A program made the position numbers and the translations under genes. This document shows, one piece after another, positions 47,215 to 57,061 of a stretch of DNA of 64,000 nt. Below the pieces are notes generated by a model, which did no database searches, was not told the DNA's origin, and was given only the letters and a program-made list of their open reading frames with translations. Source of the DNA: Senecio squalidus (Eukaryota; Streptophyta; Magnoliopsida; Asterales; Asteraceae); contig CAJVGC010000508.1 of NCBI GenBank assembly GCA_910822075.1, positions 8,833,751 to 8,897,750 of the forward strand, written 5' to 3'. How positions within the stretch are numbered: position 1 is the stretch's first letter; every line of letters begins with the position of its first letter.

Positions 47215-47643
47215 CAAGGTTCTTAATAGCGTGAGGCGTGGCGTAGCGGCCTTACAAGTTATAGCTAGGCTACGGCGTTTGTTAAGGCGTGATATATAGC
47301 GGCAATATTTAGTATACAAATAAACAAAATTAGTATACAAATATTTGTGTGTGAGTGTGACTGTGTGATACAGATTGGGTTTCACTTATTTATCTATTTT
47401 TTTTAGTTTATATGAGTGGTCCATTTGATATAAGTCCAAATAGGTGAATTGAAAAGGCCCAAATCTGATATAACAATAAACGCTTCAAGAAAAGGCGCGA
47501 CGCCACACGCAATAGCGCACGATATGGCGCTATAGCGCGCCTTACATCACGCTACGCTTTAAGACAACGCTATGGACTGATTCGTAACGGCGAGACCACG
47601 CCTCGCGCCTTGGCGCCGCTATAGCGCGCTATTTAGAACCATG
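47215..47643. mobile_element. hAT-like MITE, 429 bp, TSD CTTATTAA
   Basis: CTTATTAA at 47207-47214 and 47644-47651. Ends CAAGGTTCTTAATAGCG and CGCTATTTAGAACCATG are inverted. GC-rich palindromic arms rich in GCGC and ATAGCG. Copies A and B have no insertion here (GTGACTTACTTATCATG), confirming the boundaries. Confidence 0.85.
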
Positions 47644-47708
47644 CTTATTAATGTTTAGTTATGAATTGCGTGGACCATTTTAAGCCGGGCTTTTCATACG
47701 AGTATTAA

Positions 47709-47866
47709 GGGGTGTTCGCTTGAGTTTATATAAGGGTTTTTGGGCTTCTGATTTAATAAACAATAATAAACTTATAAACCATTATATCATGAAATCTCGA
47801 CTTATGAAAAATAAGCCGAAAGTTAATAAGCTCATAAGCTCTTATATAAACTGCAACAAACTCCCC
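47709..47866. mobile_element. Short Tourist-like MITE, TSD TAA
   Basis: 158 bp. GGGGTGTTCGC...GAGTTTATATAAG at the left, inverted as CTTATATAAACTGCAACAAA at the right. TAA at 47706-47708 and 47867-47869. Copies A and B lack it. Confidence 0.75.
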
Positions 47867-48333
47867 TAAGTATAACGGATCCCAAGAGGATTCACCCGTT
47901 GAGCTAAATGCGGGATCCCCAATCATATGTGGAAGAAAAAACATAGTTCACGAGTTTCATATCGTGAAGAAAAAGAACCCCTTCTTTCGTTAGCGATGCA
48001 ATTCCTCGGCTATGGGTAGCATTTATGTCTCTTGGCAGTTTCAAGTAAAAGGAGAAATTTCTAGACTGATGAGCAAGGGAAATAATTCAGGTTGGCTGGG
48101 CTTATTGGTGATTAAATAAGGGCTTCAGTAATGGGCCAATATTACAATTGTTGGTAAATCTTGAAACTACCATAAATACATCCCCACTTCTACTTCTAAT
48201 TTTATCCTAAAATATACCATAAATAACACACCATCTTCATAATCTGCCATTCTTTTACTTGGCATCCAAGTTTATTCCACTTCACCCTAAAAAAAAATAA
48301 TCAATATTTCTGATGTAGGTAATCATTGATTTA

Positions 48334-49085
48334 ATGGCAAAAGACGCAGAAACAGAAGAAAGAAACTGCAGGAGGAAGATCGGCATATTGTTATCGTTAA
48401 TGGCTTTTCATGACGATGATCCTGCTACTACAATCAAAACCATGCCTCGAAAACTCTTCGATATTCAAGAAAAGAAAAGGAAACAACTATCAACCAACGT
48501 TACCAAAGTTACGTTCAAGTTCAAACCGAAGAAGACCCTAGTTCAAGAAAACATGTCCATCTTTGATTTTAGCGTTCCAAAGAAGAAAGCTCATTGACCA
48601 AAGAATTTCCTAATCCTAGATTCAAGAATACTGTTCATGTCGAAAAAGATTCAAGAAATCTCATTCTTTATGACAATGTGAAGAACGACGATAATGTTAT
48701 AGATTTCACCGATTTTGTTACGAATATGGGTGGTTCAGAAGTTAAGTTAGTGTTGGCGAAGCAGCTTACAAAGTCTGATGTCGCTAAGAATCTTGGTCGA
48801 TTATTGATGCCCGTTTTAAAAGTAAAGAATCCTGGGTTTTTGACAAGTGATGAGAAGATGAAACTTGGGAATGAAGAGAATATCAGTGTGTGGGTGTTTG
48901 ATCCAGAAAGGCGTAAGTCGATATTGAATTTTGGGCAGTGGAATATGGGGACAAGCAAAAACTATGTGTTGAAAAAACAATGGAACGAACTTGTAAGCAT
49001 GAATGGGTTGAAAGAGAGCACTATGATACAGGTTATGTCGTTTCGGGTTGAGAAACAGCTTTGTTTTGCACTTGTTCGGATTTGA
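48334..49085 (+). pseudogene. B3 DNA-binding domain gene, one frameshift
   Basis: Frame 1 (48334-48597) starts MAKDAETEERNCRRKIG and ends FDFSVPKKKAH. Frame 2 continues from 48594 with TKEFPNPRFKNTV and has the B3-type domain: VLAKQLTKSDVAKNLGRLL, VKNPGFLTSDEKM, VWVFDPERRKSILNFGQW, NYVLKKQWNELVSMNGLKES, ending CFALVRI with TGA at 49083. Together they make about 250 residues, right for small plant B3 (DUF313/REM-like) proteins, which bind DNA in the nucleus. The B3 part is intact in one frame; the shift near 48590 separates it from the N-terminal 87 codons. It could be a recent pseudogene or a sequencing error. A TATA-like context and an acceptor-like GTAG precede the start. Confidence 0.72.
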
Positions 49086-50138
49086 ACTGATTCTAGTTAG
49101 TACGTATAAGTGGATTCAACAGATTAATTTTGTTTATGAGGTCGATCTTTTGTTTTGTTTTTTTTTTTTTTTTTTGGTAAACCTAGGTATCCAACTCACA
49201 AGGGAGTTTATTTTATCTTTTGTTAGGATACATTGGTATTAATTTGTTTAGTTAGATGTTATTGATTTATCGAAAAGATTGTTTTTTATATATAATTTTT
49301 GAAAATAGTAACTCTGTTTTTACAATAATAATAATTTTTGCCGGTTTTTGATGTTTGATTTCGTTCTGAGATGTCAATGTTTATACCTGCATCATCAAAG
49401 CTTTTACCTTGTTAGTTCTCAATGCACAACGATTGTTGTGATTTGGAGGCGCGAAGTCATGGCTTAAAGTTTAGGGGTTCTTTTTTCTTCGAATTCTCTG
49501 AATTTATGGCTCGGGTAATGTGTGGCAGTTTGCGCCTTATGTGCGATATGGAATGCGACTTGTAGTGTTACTTTTAATTATTGTAACATTTGTTGATTGA
49601 AATGTTAATTATAAAAAAATATGACAAAAAATGAGATGAAATCAAATGATTGGCATTATATGCTTCTATGAAAAGTAAGAACTACCGTTTAAGAGTTGTT
49701 TAGTTAACTTTACGACATTGTGAAGAGAATTATGGAGCTACCGTGTCGTTTAAAGTTATTTGGGATTTTTTTAGTTTTTTTAGATTTTTTTCGATAAACT
49801 CTAGGACATTGTAGCTTTAATCCGGCCATGTCGTTCATTTGGAAGATAAACTAGTATAAATAGGGATGCTCTAGTCATTTATAGGTATTTGGAGAGTGTA
49901 GTAATATAGGTTATTCGTTATGGATAGTTAATATGATAATCATCTATAACAAAGTGTGTCGGTCCCGAGAATATTAAGGCATCGTGCGAAATTTAAAAAT
50001 GGGTTCTCTTACAATTTTTTTTTTTTTACTCAAGATCATCTTTTTCAATAAAATCGTCGTCTGAATACATTTTTTGTATTTTTTGTTAAGTTGTTACACA
50101 AATATATATATGTGTATTCGAAAAAAGTGGTATGTTCC

Positions 50139-53136
50139 TGTCACACCCCGCTCAGGCGGAAAACGAGGTGTGCAGTGTATTAGGTATCAGAAGACCAAGT
50201 ATTACATCGAATAAATACTATAACAATAAGATTACATTAAATGAAGTTTAGGAGTTACAACAATACAAAATAAAACAATACAAGATAGTACATGGCTTAA
50301 ATAGAAGCTAGCTAGGTCTCTTCGAAAGTCCATACAATATCCAAAGCAAAAATAGTAACTCCATAATCGATGCAAAACTCAACCTCCTGAAAAGCGTTAA
50401 AATACGACGTCAACATAAAGTTGGTGGGTTATTCGTATTTTAGTAAAAACATAATATTCTGAAGATTTTGACCCATTAGAAAATGTAGTTAGAAATCAAT
50501 AGTAAAAATGGTTAATATCTTGAATTATAACAATGTATGATATATGCAACAAACTTAGTTTATTTATCTACACCTGAACCGTACTGTAATGTAAAGGCAA
50601 CACGTATAGGCAACAAAGTAAAGGCAACAATAAACCCTCTGTCTTAGTGTATCAACTAAGATAGTACGAGAAACTTTAAGCGGTAAATAACATCCGTCCG
50701 CAAGGACCGCACTCAAGGCAAGACATCCCAATACGGCGATGAGGGTTTGTTAAACCCAAATAGATCTATATATAAGTACCGTGGGCTCAACTAGAGTTAA
50801 CAGGTGTTTGAGGGCCTTATACTACCACCAAGGCCATATAAGTTTAAAGCAACACTAAGTTTAAAGGCATCATAATCTAAACATGTATAATCAAGATATA
50901 TAAAAATTTAGTTAACGCTAATCATGCCCGAAGTAAAATTTATAAAGTAGTAAAAGGGCATCGAATAACTCACAGTAACGCAAATAGCAAGTCGGGTAAA
51001 AGACAATCAAGCGGATGAAACTCTAACGCCTAAGTGCCCTAGCAATAACACAATTAATAAGTTTAAGTATTTCTAGTCTAGTAGGGTTGCCTTATACGAT
51101 TAACGTTATGTGTTATATTTATAATAATATATCGTTCAAAAATAGTATTTTGAGTATAATATAACATAACTCGTGTCAAACGACAATCTTATACTTTAAT
51201 TATAAAAGGGCTTAAGATTACGGTCGAGTTATAGGAAAACGTATGTTTAAATAAAAGATTATATGTTTTTATTCAAAACCGTTATAATAATGTCATATTA
51301 GAGATTATAATTATATTTCGAGTCCGAAATGTAAGTTTAATAAAGTATAATAATTTAAATGTAGCATATAGTATTTATAATCAAGTTTGTGTAAGAATGA
51401 ATGTTTACATGACGAGGACTAGAACGGAAATGAAAGAAAACGAGGAGAAGCAGGTATGTTGTGCTGGTGTTGTATTGTTTTAAAGGATATATTGTCTTAA
51501 GTATAGTTAATAATGTATATAAGTAGTTTTGAGTAAAAACGAAAGGTTACGAAGCAAAAACGAGATCAAATTACGGAACTGGTGTGATGCTGCGTATGTG
51601 TTGCTGCATGAATATGTGTTATTTATATATATGTAGTTATGATGTATGGTATGTATATGTATGTGTGTTATGTATATATATCTTATGGTGTAAAGAAGTG
51701 CTACATGTGTTATTATATATATGCAGAAGGGATATGATATATGTTGTGCTAAAGTTGTTGCTAACGAAACAAGTGTTACGGATTGGAAGGTGTTGCGGGT
51801 TTAAGAGTTGCGGTACAAATGATGTGTTGCGGATATGTACATGTCACGGGTCATATGTGTTGCGGGTTTAAGAGTTGCGGTACAAATGATGTGTTGCGGA
51901 TATGTACATGTCACGGGTCATATGTGTTGCGGACAGAGGTGTTACTTTCCAGAGTGTTGCGGATAAGTGGTGTTACGGGACACAAGAGTTGCTGTCTAAG
52001 TGTTGCGGATTTAAAAGTGTTTCGGACCAAAGGTGTTGCTGTTCAGAGGTGCTGCTGACCGAGTTGTTGCTGTTCAGAGGTGCTGCTGACCGAGTTGTTG
52101 CTGAGGACAGCATGTTGCGCTGAAAATGAGTTATTACTCCCCCACGAACAGCAGCAACAGCTGCTGTTTCGTGGGTCAATAACAGCTCGGAAGTTGAGAT
52201 TAAGGTATCGGTTTAAAGGTTACTCGTTGTATATTAGTTTTAGAGACTTTTTGGTTAAAAACTCATGTCTAAACACACATAAAACGTAGCTGTTGCTTGG
52301 ATTAAAAAGGGCATTTTGGGCAGATTTTTCGTTTTATAAATTTCCGTCATAAAAGTGTTATAAATTTCAGTTTCTTTCCCGGTTTTAGTTATGTTTAATT
52401 TTCTTATTTTATAGCTTAAAAAGGTTAAAGAAAATGAAGATTTAGAGGAAAATAAGCTTACCAAATCGAAAGGAAATCGAGGAAAAAGATGAACAATTGA
52501 CTTTGTCTTCGTTTGGAGTAATTACTTGGCGGAAATTTGGTGATTTTGATGACGAATTTCTGATTTGGTTTGGGATTTTAGAGAGTAAATTGATGATGTC
52601 TGTGTGTTTGTGTTTAGAAGGAGAAAAGAGGAAGACAGGGAAATGGGTGGGAAAAGGCCCAAATGGGGCAAAGGCCTCTTGATCCACTTTCTATGCACAA
52701 GGAGACAAACCCAAAATAGAAGATTCCCACTTAACCCCCAAGTTAAAAGGACGGAATTTGTAAACTTTTTGTCGTTAAGTCCCGTTAAAGGGCTAGGTTT
52801 GTAATAAAATTTTACGTAAGATATTTAACTTCGAAAAATATATAAACGTTAATTTTAATCGTATAATTAAAGGCATAAAATCCCTAACTAACTTACGAGA
52901 ATACTTAATTTTACTAGGCACTTAAGGCTAAATACGATTCCTACTCGGAACCCGAAATAATAAAACTAACCCGACACAAAAGTAGAAATACGAATACGAG
53001 GCGTAAATAAAATATAAATACGCGATACACACAAATACTAAAAAAAATAGTCAATAGGATCTAAACGAATAACGAAAATAAAAGGATAAATAGAATAAAT
53101 GACGGGAATTTACCTTGGAAATTCGCGGTTGTCACA
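50139..53136 (-). repeat. 3' LTR (left copy), 2998 bp
   Basis: TGTCACACCCCGCTC...CGGTTGTCACA. Compared with the other LTR it has an extra 67-bp tandem unit (51791-51924) and an extra 31-bp unit (52035-52096), which explain 98 of the 100 bases of length difference. Open frames in the TGTTGCGG-rich part are repeat artefacts. Confidence 0.95.
51791..52096. repeat. TGTTGCGG-type tandem repeats in the LTR
   Basis: A 67-bp unit (TGTTGCGGGTTTAAGAGTTG...) is present twice and a 31-bp unit (GTTGCTGTTCAGAGGTGCTG...) twice; the other LTR (58698-58930) has each once. Shorter TGTTGCGGA motifs recur throughout. Confidence 0.92.
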
Positions 53137-56100
53137 GTCTCCCCAAGTAAAAAGAATTTCGTCCTCGAAATTACTTAAGAGTAAGACTCTGGACAAAGGC
53201 ATAAGGAAGGATGTGGATAAAATCACAACATCTACGAATGACTCCAGGAAAGGCAACTGGACGGATAATAATATCAGATAAACATTAGTATGAAACGAGC
53301 TAAACAGTTACATCGCGACTCTCCTAAAAGGACGCGGAATGCGAAACGCGAGATACAGTGAACAATTAAAATGTGGAGCGATCTACGGGCGACCTCTCAT
53401 CTGCGGTCTTCAAATAGTCGTAGTCCTTCGCTCGACAGGGAATATAAGAAGGGATTTACGAGAATGATATTCAAAGAATAAACAAGTGATGAACTCGAAT
53501 TGTCTTGCGAATCAAATAAGATTCTATCCACAGATATACGACAAACTTGGTGAGACACAAGTGAGACTTGCAATTGCGATCATACGAGTTCCGAAAATCA
53601 CGGATTCTAATGATGATCAAGGGGAATTAGTGTGTTGTCATTCTTTGTCTCTAGATGATGAACTGAACCAGAGAAACGTTCATTCTTCTGTGATCGAATA
53701 AATTGAGCTTTCGAGCTCTCTGCACAGGAATAATTACAAACGTAGGCGAGTAGGTTGGATTGTCTTTATACGACGGAACACATCAGTGTTCTCACTAACT
53801 TGAATCGGGAGATATCAATTTTCACAGTCACGTTCCAACGCAACTCTTCTCCAAGATGATATTATTAGCAATTCCTCGAGTTGTCGGATACGGGAAATTC
53901 TTGAATCTAGCGTATACGGTACGCCATATCCTACTAGTATCTTGATAAAAATTCTCGGTACTCACCGGCCGATTTAGAATGGGAAATATAACATCGCTTG
54001 TTCCAATCAATGGGAAGCATTCTCGGCGAACTTATGAAAGGAATCGATTATTTTCATGATGAATGAATATCGTTAGGTGCTCATGGTAGGAGTTATCTTC
54101 TTCACGGTGTAGACATTGGCACGAAACTAATAAGTATTCTTTGTGTTAAACACGTGGTCGATAAATTAAATCCTCATACCAATAAATCTTGCACCTTGGA
54201 TACTTAGCGTACGGACGCTTCTTCTGAAATGAATTTAAATTAGAGTAGTGTTATTCGGTATGCTCTTCACGGCTACGAGGTTTAGTATGAACGTTGTTGA
54301 CAGGGGACATCACGAAGTTGGCGAGGTACAAAGGGTGGATACGATTTTCTTAAAATTCACTAGGGTGGCTTGCGCGTTTGACAAATCAGACGGCATTGCA
54401 CGAACTCGTAATTATCGTAAGGAGAATGGAAATGGTCTTGAGTACGTCGTCCTTCGTTGATGATAATCAGACCGAAGATCAACTTCTGTAGGGTAATAAG
54501 AATTACTCAAATGAGTCATCAGTTGAAAGGATAAAATTTCCAGTTATCTACTGTTAGCTTATAAAGCTCTTAATAATAATCCCAACTATATCGACTCATT
54601 TTTCTTCTTTGAAGATTTCACATGTGCACTTTACGGATAGTGACTAAGGCGTATAATAACGCTATCAGATAATTAATAGTTCTGACCAAGCAATTCAGCC
54701 ACTTCCGAAGGCGCTAGGAAAGATCAAGGGGATTTCACAACAGCGTAGTTTCAAGGATAAGGGAAGTATAAAAATCCAGTTTGCCCTCTTAAAAGAAGCT
54801 CAGGCATCTTTGCGGCAATGTATTCGTTTACTCACGAGTATCGGGCCAATTCCTCATCCTCAGTACCACACACATCTTCGACGGGTGGACAAGGTAAGTC
54901 GAATAGCCTTAACCAATATGCTCGCGATTCTTCAGCTTTATGATGGCTTGAAATATGAATTGACGAAGATGAAATCGTGAAGGCGAAAGGAATAAAGGAA
55001 AGTGATCAAGAAGATGAGATGATATGAGCGGTGAGATAATCTCGAACGCGAAATGAATGGTGAAAAAAAAATGATGAATTAATTAAGCTTACGCATGACA
55101 GGGTAGTATTACGACTACGCACGTCGAGGGGAGTTTAGAAATGTGAGATGACCAGAAGGTCGAAAATATGTAATGGTTAGAAGATCGGACATATAAAAAT
55201 GTCGGAGACGTATGCACGATAGTGAGAAGGTGACGAGTAAATCAGAGGCATGGTATGACTAGAGATATGTATAAGAATACGTAGAGAACGAAGATTTATT
55301 GAAAAATAAGATATGGAATGTAAGAATCGATAACGATATGTAATGAATGGATCGTATAATCAAGAATATGAAGTGAACAAGGAATGATCATGTGTTTGTG
55401 CTAAAAGGGAAAATAGCGAATACGGGGTGACGAGGAAATTCGATAACACCTGCATCGGCTTCAAACGGATTTGTAGTATAGATCGGGTAACGGATCACTG
55501 TTTGTAAAGGCATACGAATCATCTTTTGTGGTACACGAACTTGGCATTAGCAGAAAGTCACTCCATGATAGAAAGGATATTGGGGATTCCAGCTTCAACG
55601 AGGGAAATTTGAACGGTCAATAAGGCAAAAATGTAGTTCCGACGAAGTCTTCGAAGTTCTTCCACAACCAATCGTCTGTCAACTCTGCATCGTAGATGAT
55701 GTCTAACTTATTGGGGTTACGAAGAAGTAAGGCGTGGAAAAGTTACAAGTCGAAATCTTCTCATCTCTTCTAAGGATAACACGAGTCGAAAGTTACGAGG
55801 CGTGAACCCGATCAAGGGGAAGAAATGAAGATGGGAATAAGGATAGTTGATTAAGTGAAAGAATAAGGTGAGTCACTAATCATGCTTAGATAATTTAATA
55901 ATAGGTTATAGCAAGACTTAGTAATCCTCTTACGGAAAAAAAAAGAAGGTTTTAAATATAAGTTGCAACAATAGTACAAGAGTGTTAAAGGTAGTAGTCA
56001 TAATGATGGTCGTGCTAGAATAAACAAGACATCATACTATCAAAATGAGAGATACAACATTCATAAGGATAAAAGGATAATCAGATTAAATAAGTGAATC

Positions 56101-56232
56101 CGAAATTCAAAGTTTTACATAAACTGAATAAACGAAGTACAATAATGTCAAACGAAATAAAGTACAATAACATCAAATAGATCAAGCAGTTCCACGTAAG
56201 CGATCAAGTAGATTACGAAAGCAAGCATCAAA
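53137..56232 (-). other. Internal non-coding region of the LTR element
   Basis: 3.1 kb without a long frame on either strand. No YxDD, DTG/DSG, DDE or chromodomain motif was found by eye. CTTGGGGAGAC (53137-53147, minus) next to the LTR is the likely polypurine tract. Confidence 0.6.
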
Positions 56233-56886
56233 CTATGGCAACTTCACATCTTGAGTTCCTGCCACTTCGCTGTCTGGTGTGATAGTAGAAGGAGGAAAAC
56301 TGGTAGGAGAGGTATTCCATTTAGGGCATTTGTCACGATAGTGTCCAAAAGTACCACACTCGTAACACGATCCGGGGGTAATCCTGCAAAACTGCTCCAG
56401 ATGTCCTAATTTCTTGCATCTCTCGCAAATCCAACATGCGACTTCACTAGCGTGGGCACTTCCACACTTGCTACACTTAGGGAAGTTTCTCCAACCCTGT
56501 GTAGATGTGACTACGCGATTCTTAGTCCTTTGCGGTCTTCGATCATGCTTAAGGTTCTTCCTCTTGCGACGGGAGTTTCGACTTTTCTTACCACTAGTCT
56601 TGGGTTGAACCTCAGTGTCCTGTGGTATGTAATCGTACTCGGCATTACTTGGTTCCGTATCAAAGCTTACTTCATTAGGTGTAGATTCTCGAATACTCTT
56701 CGGGACTCTCTCACTAACCTTCGCCACGAGATCGGGTAAGATAGCGGCAAAGCTTTCCGTAAGTATCGTCTCGAATCGATCGACTAAGTCACTCTCGTTG
56801 TTCTGCGGTGTCGGTTGCTTACGCTTAAGAGTTCCCTGGAACATCATAGTCTGGAAAGAAAATAAAAGGAATATGAGTGTGTGCAT
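56233..56886 (-). CDS. Gag C-terminal fragment with zinc knuckles
   Basis: 217 codons. The likely functional start is the MMFQGTLKRKQ pair at residues 14-15, because the codons before it end in TTTTCTTTCCAG, which looks like a splice acceptor. After an acidic stretch (DLVDRFETILTESFAAILPD) and a basic KKSRNSRRKRKNLK tract come three metal-binding motifs: CSKCGSAHASEVACWIC, CERCKKLGHLEQFC (CX2CX4HX4C) and CYECGTFGHYRDKC (CX2CX4HX4C). Two CCHC knuckles in tandem are typical of Ty3/gypsy gag nucleocapsid. The capsid domain is not recognisable. Family role: binding of element RNA. It is the only coding sequence in the element and is intact, which suggests selection or recency. Confidence 0.72.
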   Translation of the reverse strand: MHTLIFLLFSFQTMMFQGTLKRKQPTPQNNESDLVDRFETILTESFAAILPDLVAKVSERVPKSIRESTPNEVSFDTEPSNAEYDYIPQDTEVQPKTSGKKSRNSRRKRKNLKHDRRPQRTKNRVVTSTQGWRNFPKCSKCGSAHASEVACWICERCKKLGHLEQFCRITPGSCYECGTFGHYRDKCPKWNTSPTSFPPSTITPDSEVAGTQDVKLP

Positions 56887-57038
56887 AACTCGAGATTGAA
56901 CTCAACGTTAAGACGAGTAAAGGCAAAACATATAAAAGTCAAAGGGAATGCACACAAAAAGGTTTTCAGAGTAGATCAATATAAGCCTAAAGTCATAGTC
57001 TAAGTGATTCACAAATGGAGCCACTTAGTTCGCTATAA

Positions 57039-57056
57039 CCATTGGCTCTGATACCA
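57039..57056 (-). other. Primer binding site (initiator tRNA-Met type)
   Basis: Minus strand TGGTATCAGAGCCAATGG begins five bases inside the LTR end; TGGTATCAGAGC is the standard complement of the initiator tRNA-Met 3' end. Confidence 0.88.
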
Positions 57057-57061
57057 ATTTC

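Larger units (their letters stand above)
46510..49905 (+). repeat. Duplication unit 3 (copy C), more diverged
   Basis: Homologous to copies A and B at 46510-47206, 47644-48140 and 49490-49905, in the same order and orientation. Between them are two MITEs and a B3-domain gene absent from A and B. Confidence 0.75.

Noticed and set aside
51584..52123. Cys/Leu-rich open frames in the LTR, repeated at 58504-59111
   Set aside because: They come from TGTTGCGG tandem repeats in the LTR, differ between the two LTRs by frame-changing duplications and have no domain.
53137..56232. Hidden pol gene in the young LTR element
   Set aside because: I looked for YxDD, DTG/DSG and integrase motifs on the minus strand and found none, and no long frame exists.
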